From: Microbacterium murale
GTDB taxonomy: Bacteria > Actinomycetota > Actinomycetes > Actinomycetales > Microbacteriaceae
Length of the DNA: 64,000 bases
NCBI RefSeq assembly: GCF_014635185.1
Contig: NZ_BMCM01000004.1
Coordinates: 124,001-188,000 of the forward strand
Direction: 5' to 3'
Shown in pieces: positions 45,085 to 53,905 of the stretch; positions within the stretch are counted from its first letter, which is position 1, and every line of letters starts with the position of its first letter. The position numbers were made by a program, and so were the translations under genes. The notes beneath the pieces were generated by a model that was given only the letters and a program-made list of their open reading frames with translations, was not told the origin of the DNA and made no database searches.

Positions 45085-46089
45085 GTGAGCACAGCCACCA
45101 CCGTGACCACCCTCGTGGCGGAGGACGCCACGCGCATCAGCGACAGCCGCTGGCCGCGTTTCATCCTCCGCCGCGGCGGGCGGCTGCTCGTCTCGCTCTG
45201 GGTGCTGGTCACGGCATCCTTCCTGATGATCCATCTCGTCCCCGGCGACCCGGTACGCGCAGCGCTGGGGCCGACCGCATCGGCGGCGATCGTGGACGCA
45301 CGTCGGGAATCGCTCGGCCTCAACGACCCGCTGTGGGAGCAGTACCTGCATTATCTGCAGGGCGTGCTGACCGGTGATCTGGGGGTGTCGATCGGGTCGC
45401 AGCTTCCGGTGGCCGACACGATCGCGCAGCGACTCCCCGCCACGGCCGCACTCGCCGTCCTCGCGTTCATCGTGGCGGTGCTCATCTCGATCCCGATCGG
45501 CGTCGCCGTCGCCATCGCGACCCAGCGCGGACGCGCACGGGGCCTCGAACTCGGCTTCAGCTCGACGAGCGTGCTGCTGGGGTCCATCCCGGAGTTCCTG
45601 CTCGGCGTCGCCCTCGTCGCCGTGTTCGGGGTGCAGCTCGGATGGCTGCCGGTCGCAGGACGGGAAGGTGCCGGCTCCTACATCCTTCCGGTGCTCGCCC
45701 TGGCTCTCGGGCCGGCCGCGGTGCTCGCACGCATCGTCCGGCTGGAGGTGCTCGCGGTGCTCGAGACCGACTTCGTCCGCACAGCGCAGTCCAAGCGGCT
45801 GCGCACCTGGAAGATCAACATCCGTCACGTGCTGCCCAACGCGCTCACCGCGACGCTCACACTGGGCGGACTGATCCTCAGCAGTCTCGTCGCCGGAACC
45901 GTGCTCGTCGAGACGGTGTTCGCGTGGCCAGGACTCGGCAGTACGATCGTCGGCTCGATCCAGACGAAGGACTACCCATTGGTGCAGGGCACAGTGCTCG
46001 TCTACGGCATCGGCGTGCTGCTGGTGAACACGATCGTCGACGCGGCACTCGCGATGCTCAACCCGCAATCTACGGTCGCGGAGGGATGA
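45085..46089 (+). CDS. Peptide ABC transporter permease (DppB type)
   Basis: 334 residues from GTG 45085. An unusually long cytoplasmic N-terminus of about 35 residues comes before helix 1 (LLVSLWVLVTASFLMIHLVPGDP, the family signature region). Six helices are predicted, with the ATPase-contact loop TAQSKRLRTWKINIRHVLPNAL. It overlaps the next gene by 4 nt (ATGA). It forms the translocation channel with the permease half of the next protein. Confidence 0.92.
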   Translation: MSTATTVTTLVAEDATRISDSRWPRFILRRGGRLLVSLWVLVTASFLMIHLVPGDPVRAALGPTASAAIVDARRESLGLNDPLWEQYLHYLQGVLTGDLGVSIGSQLPVADTIAQRLPATAALAVLAFIVAVLISIPIGVAVAIATQRGRARGLELGFSSTSVLLGSIPEFLLGVALVAVFGVQLGWLPVAGREGAGSYILPVLALALGPAAVLARIVRLEVLAVLETDFVRTAQSKRLRTWKINIRHVLPNALTATLTLGGLILSSLVAGTVLVETVFAWPGLGSTIVGSIQTKDYPLVQGTVLVYGIGVLLVNTIVDAALAMLNPQSTVAEG

Positions 46090-47834
46090 TGCGCGCTCTC
46101 CGCCTCATGCTGCGCAGCCCACTCGGCGCGACGGCGATCACGCTGTTCGCATTCGTGGTGCTCACCGCCGTCTTCGCTCCGCTGATCTGGGGTGTGCAGG
46201 CATCGGTCACCAACACCGGCGACCTGCTGGCCGGCCCCTCAGCCGAGCACCTGATCGGTACAGACAATCTGGGCCGAGACCTGCTGCTGCGCACGCTCGT
46301 CGCGACGCGGCTCTCGATCGTGCTGGCCGTGCTGGCCACAGCGGTGGCGGTCGGAGCGGGGCTCATCCTCGGCGTCGCGCCTCTGCTGCTCGGACGCCTG
46401 CTCGGTCGACCGGTCATCTGGTTCACCGGCATCGCCGTCGCCTTCCCCGGACTCCTGCTGGCGCTCTTCTTCGCCGCGATCTTCGGCAGCAGTTCGACCG
46501 CAGCAGTGTTCGCCATCGGCCTGGCCGGTGCACCGGCATTCGCACGCCTGTGCCAGAACCTCATCGCCGGCATCGAGGCGCGTGACTTCGTCGCCGCCGC
46601 ACGAGTCGGCGGCGTCGACAGGTTCCGCGTGCTGCTGCGGCACGTGCTCCCCAACATCGGCGAGCCTCTCATCGTGAACGCGACGATCGGGGCCGGTGGC
46701 GCACTGCTGGCGTTCGCGGGTCTGTCGTTCCTCGGTTTGGGAGTTCAGCCGCCCGAGTACGACTGGGGCCGGCTCATGATGGACGGAATACGCGGGATCT
46801 ACCTCAACCCGCTCGCCGCACTCGCGCCAGGTGCGGCCGTCGTGATCGCGGGTCTCGCCTTCAACCTCCTCGGCGAATCCGCGGCGCGCACGCTCGGGAT
46901 CTCCGATGACGCCATCCTCATCTCCCTTGCACGTCGACGCTCTTCGCGGCGGCTGCGCCCCGTCGCCGCGCCGACCGCTCCCACCCCCGCTGAGCACGAC
47001 GAGAACGTGCTCGAGGTGCAGGACCTGCGCGTGACCTTCCCCGGGGCCGCCGGCCCCGTCCACGCGGTGCGCGGAGTGTCGTTCTCGGTACGCGAGGGTG
47101 AGATCGTCGGCATCGTGGGAGCGTCCGGCTCCGGTAAGTCGATGACCGCGCTCGCCGTCGCACAGCTCGTCGCCGAGCCGGCTCTGGTCGAAGCATCCGT
47201 CCTGCGCTTCCTCGGCATCGACCTGCGGACCGCGCGCAAGGAGAAGCTGCGCCGCCTGCTCGGCACGTCGCTCGCGATGGTGTTCCAGGACCCGATGTCG
47301 TCTTTCAATCCCACGATGCGGATGGGCGATCAGCTAGCTGAGGTGGCCACGGAGCACGCGGGGCTCAGCCGACGTGAAGCACGTCGACTCGCCGCCGATC
47401 GTCTCGCCGCGGTGCGGATCAGCCAACCGGCACGGAGAGTGCGCCAGTACCCCTACGAGTTCTCCGGTGGAATGCGGCAGCGGGCGATGATCGGGATGGG
47501 GCTCATGATCTCGCCGCGTCTGATCATCGCCGACGAGCCGACCACCGCCCTCGATGTCACCGTTCAGAGTCAGGTTCTCGAGCTGCTGCGCGAGATCCGC
47601 GACAGCGACGGCGCGTCGATCCTGTTCATCAGCCACGACATCTCCGTGGTCGCGGAGCTCTGCGATCGCGTGCTCGTGATGAATGCGGGCGAGATCGTCG
47701 AAGAGCTTCGCGCATCCGAACTCTCCTCGGCGCGGCATCCGTACACCCGGGCGCTGCTCGCGGCCGTACCGCACATGGGCACCGATCTGGACCGCCCCCT
47801 GGCGGGCATCGAGGACGAGGTGACGACGCGATGA
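46086..47834 (+). CDS. Fused peptide ABC permease (DppC type) and ATPase (DppD type)
   Basis: 582-residue fusion. Residues 1-285 form a DppC-type permease with six helices and the contact loop GGVDRFRVLLRHVLPN. A linker rich in Arg/Pro/Ala follows, and residues about 305-582 are a full ATPase: Walker A GASGSGKSM, signature FSGGMRQRA, Walker B IIADEPTTALD. DppC and DppD are normally separate; joining them fixes permease-ATPase stoichiometry. The start ATG overlaps the dppB-type stop and the end overlaps the dppF-type start by 4 nt. There is no frameshift or internal stop, so the fusion is real in this sequence. Confidence 0.93.
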   Translation: MMRALRLMLRSPLGATAITLFAFVVLTAVFAPLIWGVQASVTNTGDLLAGPSAEHLIGTDNLGRDLLLRTLVATRLSIVLAVLATAVAVGAGLILGVAPLLLGRLLGRPVIWFTGIAVAFPGLLLALFFAAIFGSSSTAAVFAIGLAGAPAFARLCQNLIAGIEARDFVAAARVGGVDRFRVLLRHVLPNIGEPLIVNATIGAGGALLAFAGLSFLGLGVQPPEYDWGRLMMDGIRGIYLNPLAALAPGAAVVIAGLAFNLLGESAARTLGISDDAILISLARRRSSRRLRPVAAPTAPTPAEHDENVLEVQDLRVTFPGAAGPVHAVRGVSFSVREGEIVGIVGASGSGKSMTALAVAQLVAEPALVEASVLRFLGIDLRTARKEKLRRLLGTSLAMVFQDPMSSFNPTMRMGDQLAEVATEHAGLSRREARRLAADRLAAVRISQPARRVRQYPYEFSGGMRQRAMIGMGLMISPRLIIADEPTTALDVTVQSQVLELLREIRDSDGASILFISHDISVVAELCDRVLVMNAGEIVEELRASELSSARHPYTRALLAAVPHMGTDLDRPLAGIEDEVTTR

Positions 47835-48580
47835 GCGAACTCCGTTTCGAGAACGTGTCGGTGCGCTATGGTCACGGCCGGACCGCCATGACCGCAGTCG
47901 ACGATGTGTCGCTCACAGTGCCGGACGGCGAGGTGCTCGGCGTCGTCGGCGAATCGGGTTCGGGCAAGTCGACTCTCGCACGCGCTGCCGTCGGCCTGGT
48001 TCCGCTGCACTCGGGCAGGATCCTCGTCGACGGTGAGCCGGTCCCCCGGCGCGGCCAGCGCCCGCTGCAGATGGTCTTCCAGGATCCGTATTCCTCGCTC
48101 GACCCGCGGATGACGATAGGTGCGAGCATCGCCGAGATCATGCCCTCGGGGATGACGCGGCGAGCGCGTGCAGCCGAGGTCGCGCGGCTGCTCGAACTCG
48201 TCCACCTCGACCCCGACAAGGCGGATGTCTTCCCCGCCCGGTTCTCCGGCGGGCAGCGCCAGCGCGTCGCGATCGCACGGGCGCTCGCGGGCAAACCGCG
48301 GGTGCTCATCGCCGACGAGATCACCTCGGCGCTGGACGTGCTGATCCAGGGCACGATACTCAACCTCATCCGCGAACTGCAGGCCGAGCTCGGCCTCTCA
48401 TTGCTGTTCATCTCGCACAACCTCGCCGTCGTGCGCTATGTCGCCTCCCGCGTCGCGGTGATGCACGACGGACGCGTCGTCGAAGAGGGCGCATCCGCCG
48501 ACGTGCTCGGCGACCCGCAGGATCCGTACACCCGCGAACTTCTGGCCGCGATCCCCCGTCCTATCCGATTCACCCCGTGA
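47831..48580 (+). CDS. Peptide ABC transporter ATPase (DppF type)
   Basis: 249-residue second ATPase of the peptide importer: Walker A GESGSGKST, signature FSGGQRQRV, Walker B VLIADEITSALD. It is shorter at the C-terminus than usual DppF and stops soon after the oligopeptide-transporter motif DPYTRELLAAIP, lacking the Cys-rich iron-sulfur tail. It overlaps the fusion gene by 4 nt and is followed 32 bp later by the fused peptidase. Confidence 0.92.
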   Translation: MSELRFENVSVRYGHGRTAMTAVDDVSLTVPDGEVLGVVGESGSGKSTLARAAVGLVPLHSGRILVDGEPVPRRGQRPLQMVFQDPYSSLDPRMTIGASIAEIMPSGMTRRARAAEVARLLELVHLDPDKADVFPARFSGGQRQRVAIARALAGKPRVLIADEITSALDVLIQGTILNLIRELQAELGLSLLFISHNLAVVRYVASRVAVMHDGRVVEEGASADVLGDPQDPYTRELLAAIPRPIRFTP

Positions 48581-48612
48581 TGAAGATCCACCCCGCAACG
48601 AAGGAGCACAGC

Positions 48613-51600
48613 GTGACCCGCAGAATGCGCATCGACGACGTCCTCGCTCTCACCGTCCCGAGCCAGCCCGCCCTCTCCCCCGACGGCGCGCGGCTGGCGT
48701 ATGTCCTCGGAGGCGTCGACGTCGACGCGGATCGGGCGACGAGCGCGATCTGGCTCGCCGAGGACGGCGCCACCCGCGCCCTCACGCACGGCACGAGCGA
48801 CGCCGCCCCGGTGTTCTCCCCCGGTGGCGACGAACTCGCCTTCCTCCGCGACGGACAGCTGTGGACGCTGCCGCTCGCCGGCGGAGAGCCGCGGCAGCGA
48901 ACCCGCATCCCGCTCGGCGCCGGCACCGCTGTCTGGAGTCCTGATGGCACGAAGATCGCCTTCGCGGCGCCGGTCGCCAGGGAATCCGGGGAGACCGAGA
49001 CCGATGAGCAGCGCGCGGCGCGCGAAGGCGCGCCCATCGTCACGGACGCCATCGACTACCTGATCGACGGCGCGTGGCTCGTGCGCGGAGTGCGCCAGCA
49101 GCTGCACGTGCTCGATCTCGCGGACGATCGCGTCCGACCGCTCACCGACGGCGACGTGCATGTCGGAAGCCCGGCATGGTCGCCGGATGGCAGGACGCTC
49201 GCCTACACGGCACGTCCGTCCGGAGCGACCGATCTGGAGGCCCGCTCCGCGGTGCACGCCATCGATCCGGCCGATCCGGCCGCCGCACCGCGCGTACTCG
49301 CGTTCACCGATGGGTACGCGGCGACGGTGTCGTACACGCCGGACGGCGCGTCGCTGATCATCGTCGGCTGGAGTGGCGAGCCGGTCGGGCACGCCGGTCT
49401 GTTCACCGTGGAGTTCGCATCCGGAAAGACGACGGATCTCGCAGCATCCCTCGACCGCAACGTGATGCCGGGGGCTCCGGCATACCCTGGCGCCCTGCCG
49501 CAGATCACCGAGTCCGGCGACATCCTCTTCGCCGTCCGCGACCGCGGCGCGACGCATCTGTATGCGGTCCCGCCGACCGGGGGCGACCCCCGCCATGTGT
49601 TCGGGGGCACCGACGAGGTCGTCAGCGGCCTCTCGGTCGCGGGTGGCGCCGTCGCCGTCGCGCTTGCGACGCCGACGTCTTTCGGCGAGATCGTGCGCGT
49701 GGATCCTTCGACCGGGAAGGGCGACGTCATCACGTCGCACGGCTCCGCGCCGGAGGGCGTCGACCTGTTCGTGCGGGAGAGTCGCGAGTTCACCATCAGC
49801 GACGGCACCACGGTGCAGGGCTGGATCGTGCGCGACCCTTCGGTGAGCGGACCGACGCCGCTCCTGGTGGATGTGCACGGAGGCCCGCACAACGCCTGGA
49901 ACGGCGCGATGGACGAGATGCACGTCTTCCATCAGGAGCTCGCCGCCAAGGGCTGGACGATCGTCATGATCAACCCGCGGGGCAGCGACGGCTACGGCGA
50001 GGCGTTCTGGAAGGGCGTGAACGAGGCCTGGGGCGTCGCCGACGCGAAGGACTTCCTCGAGCCCATCGGCGAGCTCGTCGCCGACGGCACCGCCGATCCC
50101 AAGCGGCTGGCCATCACCGGCTACAGCTACGGCGGCTTCATGACCGCCTACCTCACCGCTCACGACGACCGCTTCGCCGCGGCAGCAGCGGGCGGCATCG
50201 TCTCCGACCTCGTGAGCATGGGCGGCTCCAGCGACGACGCGCACCTGCTCAACGTCTACGAGATCGGCAGGATGCCGTGGAGTTCGGCCGACCGCGAGAG
50301 CCTCGCGGCGATGTCGCCCTACACCGCCGTGGAGAATGTCACCACGCCGACGCTCGTGCTCCACGGCGAGAAGGACCTGCGCTGCCCCCTCGGTCAGGCG
50401 CAGCAGTGGTACGCGGCACTGCGCGAACGCGATGTGCCGACGCGCCTGGTCGTGTATCCGGGCGGCAGCCACATCTTCCCGCTGATGGGCGTGCCCAGCC
50501 ACCGCGTCGACTACGCGCGGCGCGTCGTCGAATGGGTGCAGCAGTACGCTGGCAGCGCCGAAGGACCACGTCCTGCGCGCATCGACGCCGCGCACTGGCA
50601 GCGCCGCCTCGACGCCCTCAGCGCCCTGCACGGCGTCCCGGGTGCGCAGCTCGGCATCCTGCGATTCGACCCCGAGGGCGAAGACGACGTCGTCACCCTC
50701 GCGACGGGAACCCTCAACCAGAACCTGCCGTCCGCGTCCGCGAAGACGCTGCCGGATTCCCTCTTCCAGATCGGATCGATCTCGAAGGTCTGGACCGCGA
50801 CAGTGGTCATGCGTCTCATCGAAGACGGACACTTCACTCTCGACACGCTCGCGAAGGACATCATCTCCGGCCTGCGCCTCGCGAACGACGAGCTGACTGC
50901 CGGCATCACCGTGCGGCATCTGCTCACGCACACCAGCGGTCTCGACGGCGACGTGTTCACCGACACCGGGCGGGGCGACGACTGCCTCGAGAAGTACGTC
51001 GGTCTGCTCGCGGAGGTCGGCCAGAACCATCCCCTCGGCGCCACTTGGTCGTACTGCAATGCCGGCTTCTCGCTGCTCGGGCGCATCATCGAGCAGGCCA
51101 CGGGCAAGACCTGGGATGCGGCCATGCGCGATCTGCTGTTCACCCCGCTCGGGCTCACGCACACCGTGACGCTGCCGGAGGAGGCGATCCTGCATTCCGC
51201 AGCCGTAGGTCACGTGGATGCCGGTGACGAGCAGATCCTCGCGCCGGTGTGGAGCCTGCCGCGCTCGCTGGGTCCCGCCGGTCTCATCGCCGCACGCGCA
51301 CAGGATGTGCTGGGCTTCGCCAGGCTGCACCTCGCCGGTGGCGTCGCCGGCGATGGCGTGCGCCTGCTCGACGCCGAGGCGGTGGCCGACATGCAGGCCT
51401 TCCACGCCGAGGTGCCGGACAAGCACGTGCTCGGCGATTCATGGGGGCTCGGCTGGATCCGGTTCGACTGGAACGGCGAACGCCTGTACGGCCACGACGG
51501 CAACACGATCGGACAGGCCGCGTTCCTGCGCGTGCACCCGGAGTCGGGAGTCGCGGTCACGCTGCTGACGAACGGGGGCCACACCCGCGACCTCTACGGC

Positions 51601-51972
51601 GACCTCTACCGGGAGATCTTCGCAGAGCTGTCGGGGGTTCGGATGCAGGAGCCCGTCCAGCCACCGGCAGAACCCGTCGACGTCGACATCACCCCGTACA
51701 TCGGCACCTATGAGCGCGCCTCGGTGCGCACCGAAGTGTACGTCGGTGATGACGGCGACCCGATGATGCGCACGACCGTCCTTGGGCCGCTGGCCGAACT
51801 CGAGCCCGATCCGGTGGACGAGTACACCCTGACCGCTCTCAGTGAGAACGAGTTCGCGCTGCGCCAGCCGGGCACGCAGACGTGGGTCACGGTGACCTTC
51901 TACGCGCTGCCCACCGGTGAGGAGTACGTGCACTTCGGCGCCAGGGCGACCCCGAAGGTGGCGGCCGGCTGA
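48613..51972 (+). CDS. Bifunctional peptidase: S9 prolyl oligopeptidase fused to S12 beta-lactamase-fold hydrolase
   Basis: 1119-residue two-enzyme protein. I chose GTG 48613 because GAAGGAG lies 6 nt upstream. Residues 1-380 resemble a beta-propeller with PDG repeats, and residues 380-660 an S9 alpha/beta hydrolase with Ser505 (GYSYGG), Asp588 and His620 (GGSHIF), as in acylaminoacyl-peptidase/DPP-type enzymes. Residues about 670-1119 are a complete S12 hydrolase with Ser722-x-x-Lys725, Tyr814-Cys-Asn816 and His961-Asp-Gly963, then a lipocalin-like C-terminus. The S12 half is a paralogue of the protein at 42021. No signal peptide, so cytoplasmic. It sits between the peptide transporter and the M20 gene (1-nt overlap). 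I know of no standard family with this fusion. Confidence 0.9.
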   Translation: MTRRMRIDDVLALTVPSQPALSPDGARLAYVLGGVDVDADRATSAIWLAEDGATRALTHGTSDAAPVFSPGGDELAFLRDGQLWTLPLAGGEPRQRTRIPLGAGTAVWSPDGTKIAFAAPVARESGETETDEQRAAREGAPIVTDAIDYLIDGAWLVRGVRQQLHVLDLADDRVRPLTDGDVHVGSPAWSPDGRTLAYTARPSGATDLEARSAVHAIDPADPAAAPRVLAFTDGYAATVSYTPDGASLIIVGWSGEPVGHAGLFTVEFASGKTTDLAASLDRNVMPGAPAYPGALPQITESGDILFAVRDRGATHLYAVPPTGGDPRHVFGGTDEVVSGLSVAGGAVAVALATPTSFGEIVRVDPSTGKGDVITSHGSAPEGVDLFVRESREFTISDGTTVQGWIVRDPSVSGPTPLLVDVHGGPHNAWNGAMDEMHVFHQELAAKGWTIVMINPRGSDGYGEAFWKGVNEAWGVADAKDFLEPIGELVADGTADPKRLAITGYSYGGFMTAYLTAHDDRFAAAAAGGIVSDLVSMGGSSDDAHLLNVYEIGRMPWSSADRESLAAMSPYTAVENVTTPTLVLHGEKDLRCPLGQAQQWYAALRERDVPTRLVVYPGGSHIFPLMGVPSHRVDYARRVVEWVQQYAGSAEGPRPARIDAAHWQRRLDALSALHGVPGAQLGILRFDPEGEDDVVTLATGTLNQNLPSASAKTLPDSLFQIGSISKVWTATVVMRLIEDGHFTLDTLAKDIISGLRLANDELTAGITVRHLLTHTSGLDGDVFTDTGRGDDCLEKYVGLLAEVGQNHPLGATWSYCNAGFSLLGRIIEQATGKTWDAAMRDLLFTPLGLTHTVTLPEEAILHSAAVGHVDAGDEQILAPVWSLPRSLGPAGLIAARAQDVLGFARLHLAGGVAGDGVRLLDAEAVADMQAFHAEVPDKHVLGDSWGLGWIRFDWNGERLYGHDGNTIGQAAFLRVHPESGVAVTLLTNGGHTRDLYGDLYREIFAELSGVRMQEPVQPPAEPVDVDITPYIGTYERASVRTEVYVGDDGDPMMRTTVLGPLAELEPDPVDEYTLTALSENEFALRQPGTQTWVTVTFYALPTGEEYVHFGARATPKVAAG

Positions 51973-53114
51973 TGAGCACACCGTCCACTGTGCGCGACAG
52001 CGCGGTCACCCAGGCCGCGATCATCGACACGATCCGCCGTCTCGTCGAGTGCGAGTCGCCGTCCGGTGACCACGCCGCCGTCGCGCGCTCGGCCGACCTG
52101 GTCGCCGAGCTCGGCACGCGGCTGCTGGGCGCGGCCCCGGAGCGCATCGAGGTCGACGGTGTCGTGCATGTGCGGTGGAGGTTCGGTGCATCGACGCGGG
52201 TGCTTCTGCTCGCGCACCACGACACCGTCTGGCCGATCGGCACGCTCCGGCGGCTGCCCTACGATGTGCGCGCCGGCGTGCTCACCGGCCCCGGCAGCTT
52301 CGACATGAAGACCGGACTCGCCATGGCGCTGCACGCTGTCGCGGGCCTGGACGATCGCGACGGCGTCACCATCCTGGTCACCGGGGATGAGGAGCTGGGT
52401 TCGCCCCGATCGCGCGCTCTCATCGAGGAGACCGCGCGCGGTGCGAGTGCCGCCCTCGTCCTGGAGGCGTCAGCGGACGGTGGCGCTCTCAAGACCGAAC
52501 GCAAGGGTGTCTCGCTGTACGAGATGGTCGTCTCGGGGCGTGCCGCACATGCAGGGCTCGAGCCGGAGAAGGGCGTGAACGCCAGTGTGGAGCTCGCGCA
52601 TGTCACCATCACGGCTGCCGCTCTGACCGATGCCGCCGCCGGAACGAGCGTCACGCCGACCGTGGCCTCATCCGGTACGACGACGAACACGGTCCCCGCC
52701 GCCGCGCGGCTGTGGATCGACGTCAGGGCGCGCACCGCGGATGAACTCGAACGCGTGGACGTCGCACTCCGCGGGTACGTGTGCGTCACACCCGGCGCAT
52801 CGATCGAGGTGCGTGGCGGCGTCAACCGCCCGCCGCTGGAGCCTGGGATGTCGGCGGGGGTGTTCGCACTCGCGGCACGGCTCGCAGATCGTCTGGGCCA
52901 CGAACCGTTGACGCACGTCGCCGTGGGCGGCGCGAGCGATGGCAACTTCACCGCGGGAATGGGCGTGCCGACCCTGGACGGACTCGGCGCGGTCGGCGGC
53001 GGCGCCCATGCCGATGACGAGCACGTCCTCGTGGACGAGATCGTTCCGCGCACACGCCTTCTGACCGAACTGGTCGCCGCGATATCGAGAACGGAAGAGC
53101 CATGGCACAACTGA
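51972..53114 (+). CDS. M20-family metallohydrolase (N-acyl-amino-acid deacylase / carboxypeptidase G2-like)
   Basis: 380 residues in the M20A layout. Zinc ligands: His82 and Asp84 in AHHDTV, bridging Asp111 in GSFDMKTG, catalytic Glu140 with zinc ligand Glu141 in GDEELGS, and a C-terminal GGGAHADDE histidine. The dimerisation domain (residues 175-285) has the substrate His in GRAAHAGLEPEKG. In this setting it is the best candidate for an N-succinyl- (or N-acyl-) L-amino acid hydrolase acting after the racemase. Alternative: a carboxypeptidase of the G2 type. Confidence 0.88.
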   Translation: MSTPSTVRDSAVTQAAIIDTIRRLVECESPSGDHAAVARSADLVAELGTRLLGAAPERIEVDGVVHVRWRFGASTRVLLLAHHDTVWPIGTLRRLPYDVRAGVLTGPGSFDMKTGLAMALHAVAGLDDRDGVTILVTGDEELGSPRSRALIEETARGASAALVLEASADGGALKTERKGVSLYEMVVSGRAAHAGLEPEKGVNASVELAHVTITAAALTDAAAGTSVTPTVASSGTTTNTVPAAARLWIDVRARTADELERVDVALRGYVCVTPGASIEVRGGVNRPPLEPGMSAGVFALAARLADRLGHEPLTHVAVGGASDGNFTAGMGVPTLDGLGAVGGGAHADDEHVLVDEIVPRTRLLTELVAAISRTEEPWHN

Positions 53115-53905
53115 CGCGAGACGATGCGGTGGCAGCGGCAGCGGTCCTGGACGCCGAACGGGCAGCATCCCATGCGGGTGTGAGCCTGCGCGAGCTGACC
53201 GGTATGGGCGAGCAGGCGGAGTCGATCCGACTCCTCTCCGAGATCTGGAAGCGTTCGCCGGAGAACCCGCCAGTGCCGCCCGAGCTGCTTCGGGCGATGA
53301 GCAAAGCCGGCAACTACATCGCAGGCGCCTTCATCGAGGACGAACTCATCGGCCTGGCCATCGCCTTCCACGCCGACCCCGATCGACACGCACTGCACAG
53401 CCACATCGCCGGCATCTCGCCCGCACACGCGGGCCGTTCGGTCGGCTTCGCGCTGAAACAGCATCAGCGGGCGTGGGCCCTCTCCCGCGGCATCGATACG
53501 ATCGAGTGGACCTTCGATCCGCTCGTCGCACGCAACGCGTACTTCAACCTCAGCAAGCTCGGTGCAGAGCCGGCGGAGTACCTCGCGAACTTCTACGGTG
53601 AGATCGCCGACGGCATCAACACCGACGATGAGACGGACAGGCTGCTGGTGAGCTGGCGGCTGCGCAGCGAGGTAGCCGTCGCCTGCGCCGCGGGTGCCTC
53701 TGCGGTCGCCGTGCGGGAGCCGGGAGACGTCTGGGTCGCGGTGCCGACCGACATCGAGCAGATCAGACGCGAGGACATGGCCGCCGCGCAGCAGTGGCGA
53801 CACCGCGTGCGGGATCAACTGACGGAACTGCTGGATGCCGGTGGCCGCATCATCGGATTCGATCGCGCCGAGGGCTACCTCGTGCGCCCGGGAAGGGACT
53901 CATGA
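53102..53905 (+). CDS. GNAT-superfamily N-acyltransferase (COG3375 type)
   Basis: 267-residue putative acetyl/succinyltransferase. A GNAT-like core is visible in residues 45-165 (AGAFIEDELIGLAIAF, then a helix start AGRSVGFALKQHQRAWALSRG resembling the acyl-CoA-binding segment). It is followed by a C-terminal domain of about 100 residues. COG3375 proteins are repeatedly encoded next to N-succinylamino acid racemases and are proposed to succinylate D-amino acids. It overlaps the M20 gene by 13 nt and the racemase gene by 4 nt, so the three are tightly coupled. Confidence 0.82.
   Translation: MAQLTRDDAVAAAAVLDAERAASHAGVSLRELTGMGEQAESIRLLSEIWKRSPENPPVPPELLRAMSKAGNYIAGAFIEDELIGLAIAFHADPDRHALHSHIAGISPAHAGRSVGFALKQHQRAWALSRGIDTIEWTFDPLVARNAYFNLSKLGAEPAEYLANFYGEIADGINTDDETDRLLVSWRLRSEVAVACAAGASAVAVREPGDVWVAVPTDIEQIRREDMAAAQQWRHRVRDQLTELLDAGGRIIGFDRAEGYLVRPGRDS

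Noticed and set aside
48436-51426. 996-codon open frame on the minus strand
   Set aside because: It is antisense to the fused S9-S12 peptidase and its product is His/Arg/Asp/Val-rich without any domain. Long antisense frames are expected where third positions are almost always G or C.
52259-53818. 519-codon open frame on the minus strand
   Set aside because: It opposes the M20 and GNAT genes, which have catalytic motifs and overlapping starts; the product is Arg/Ser-rich.
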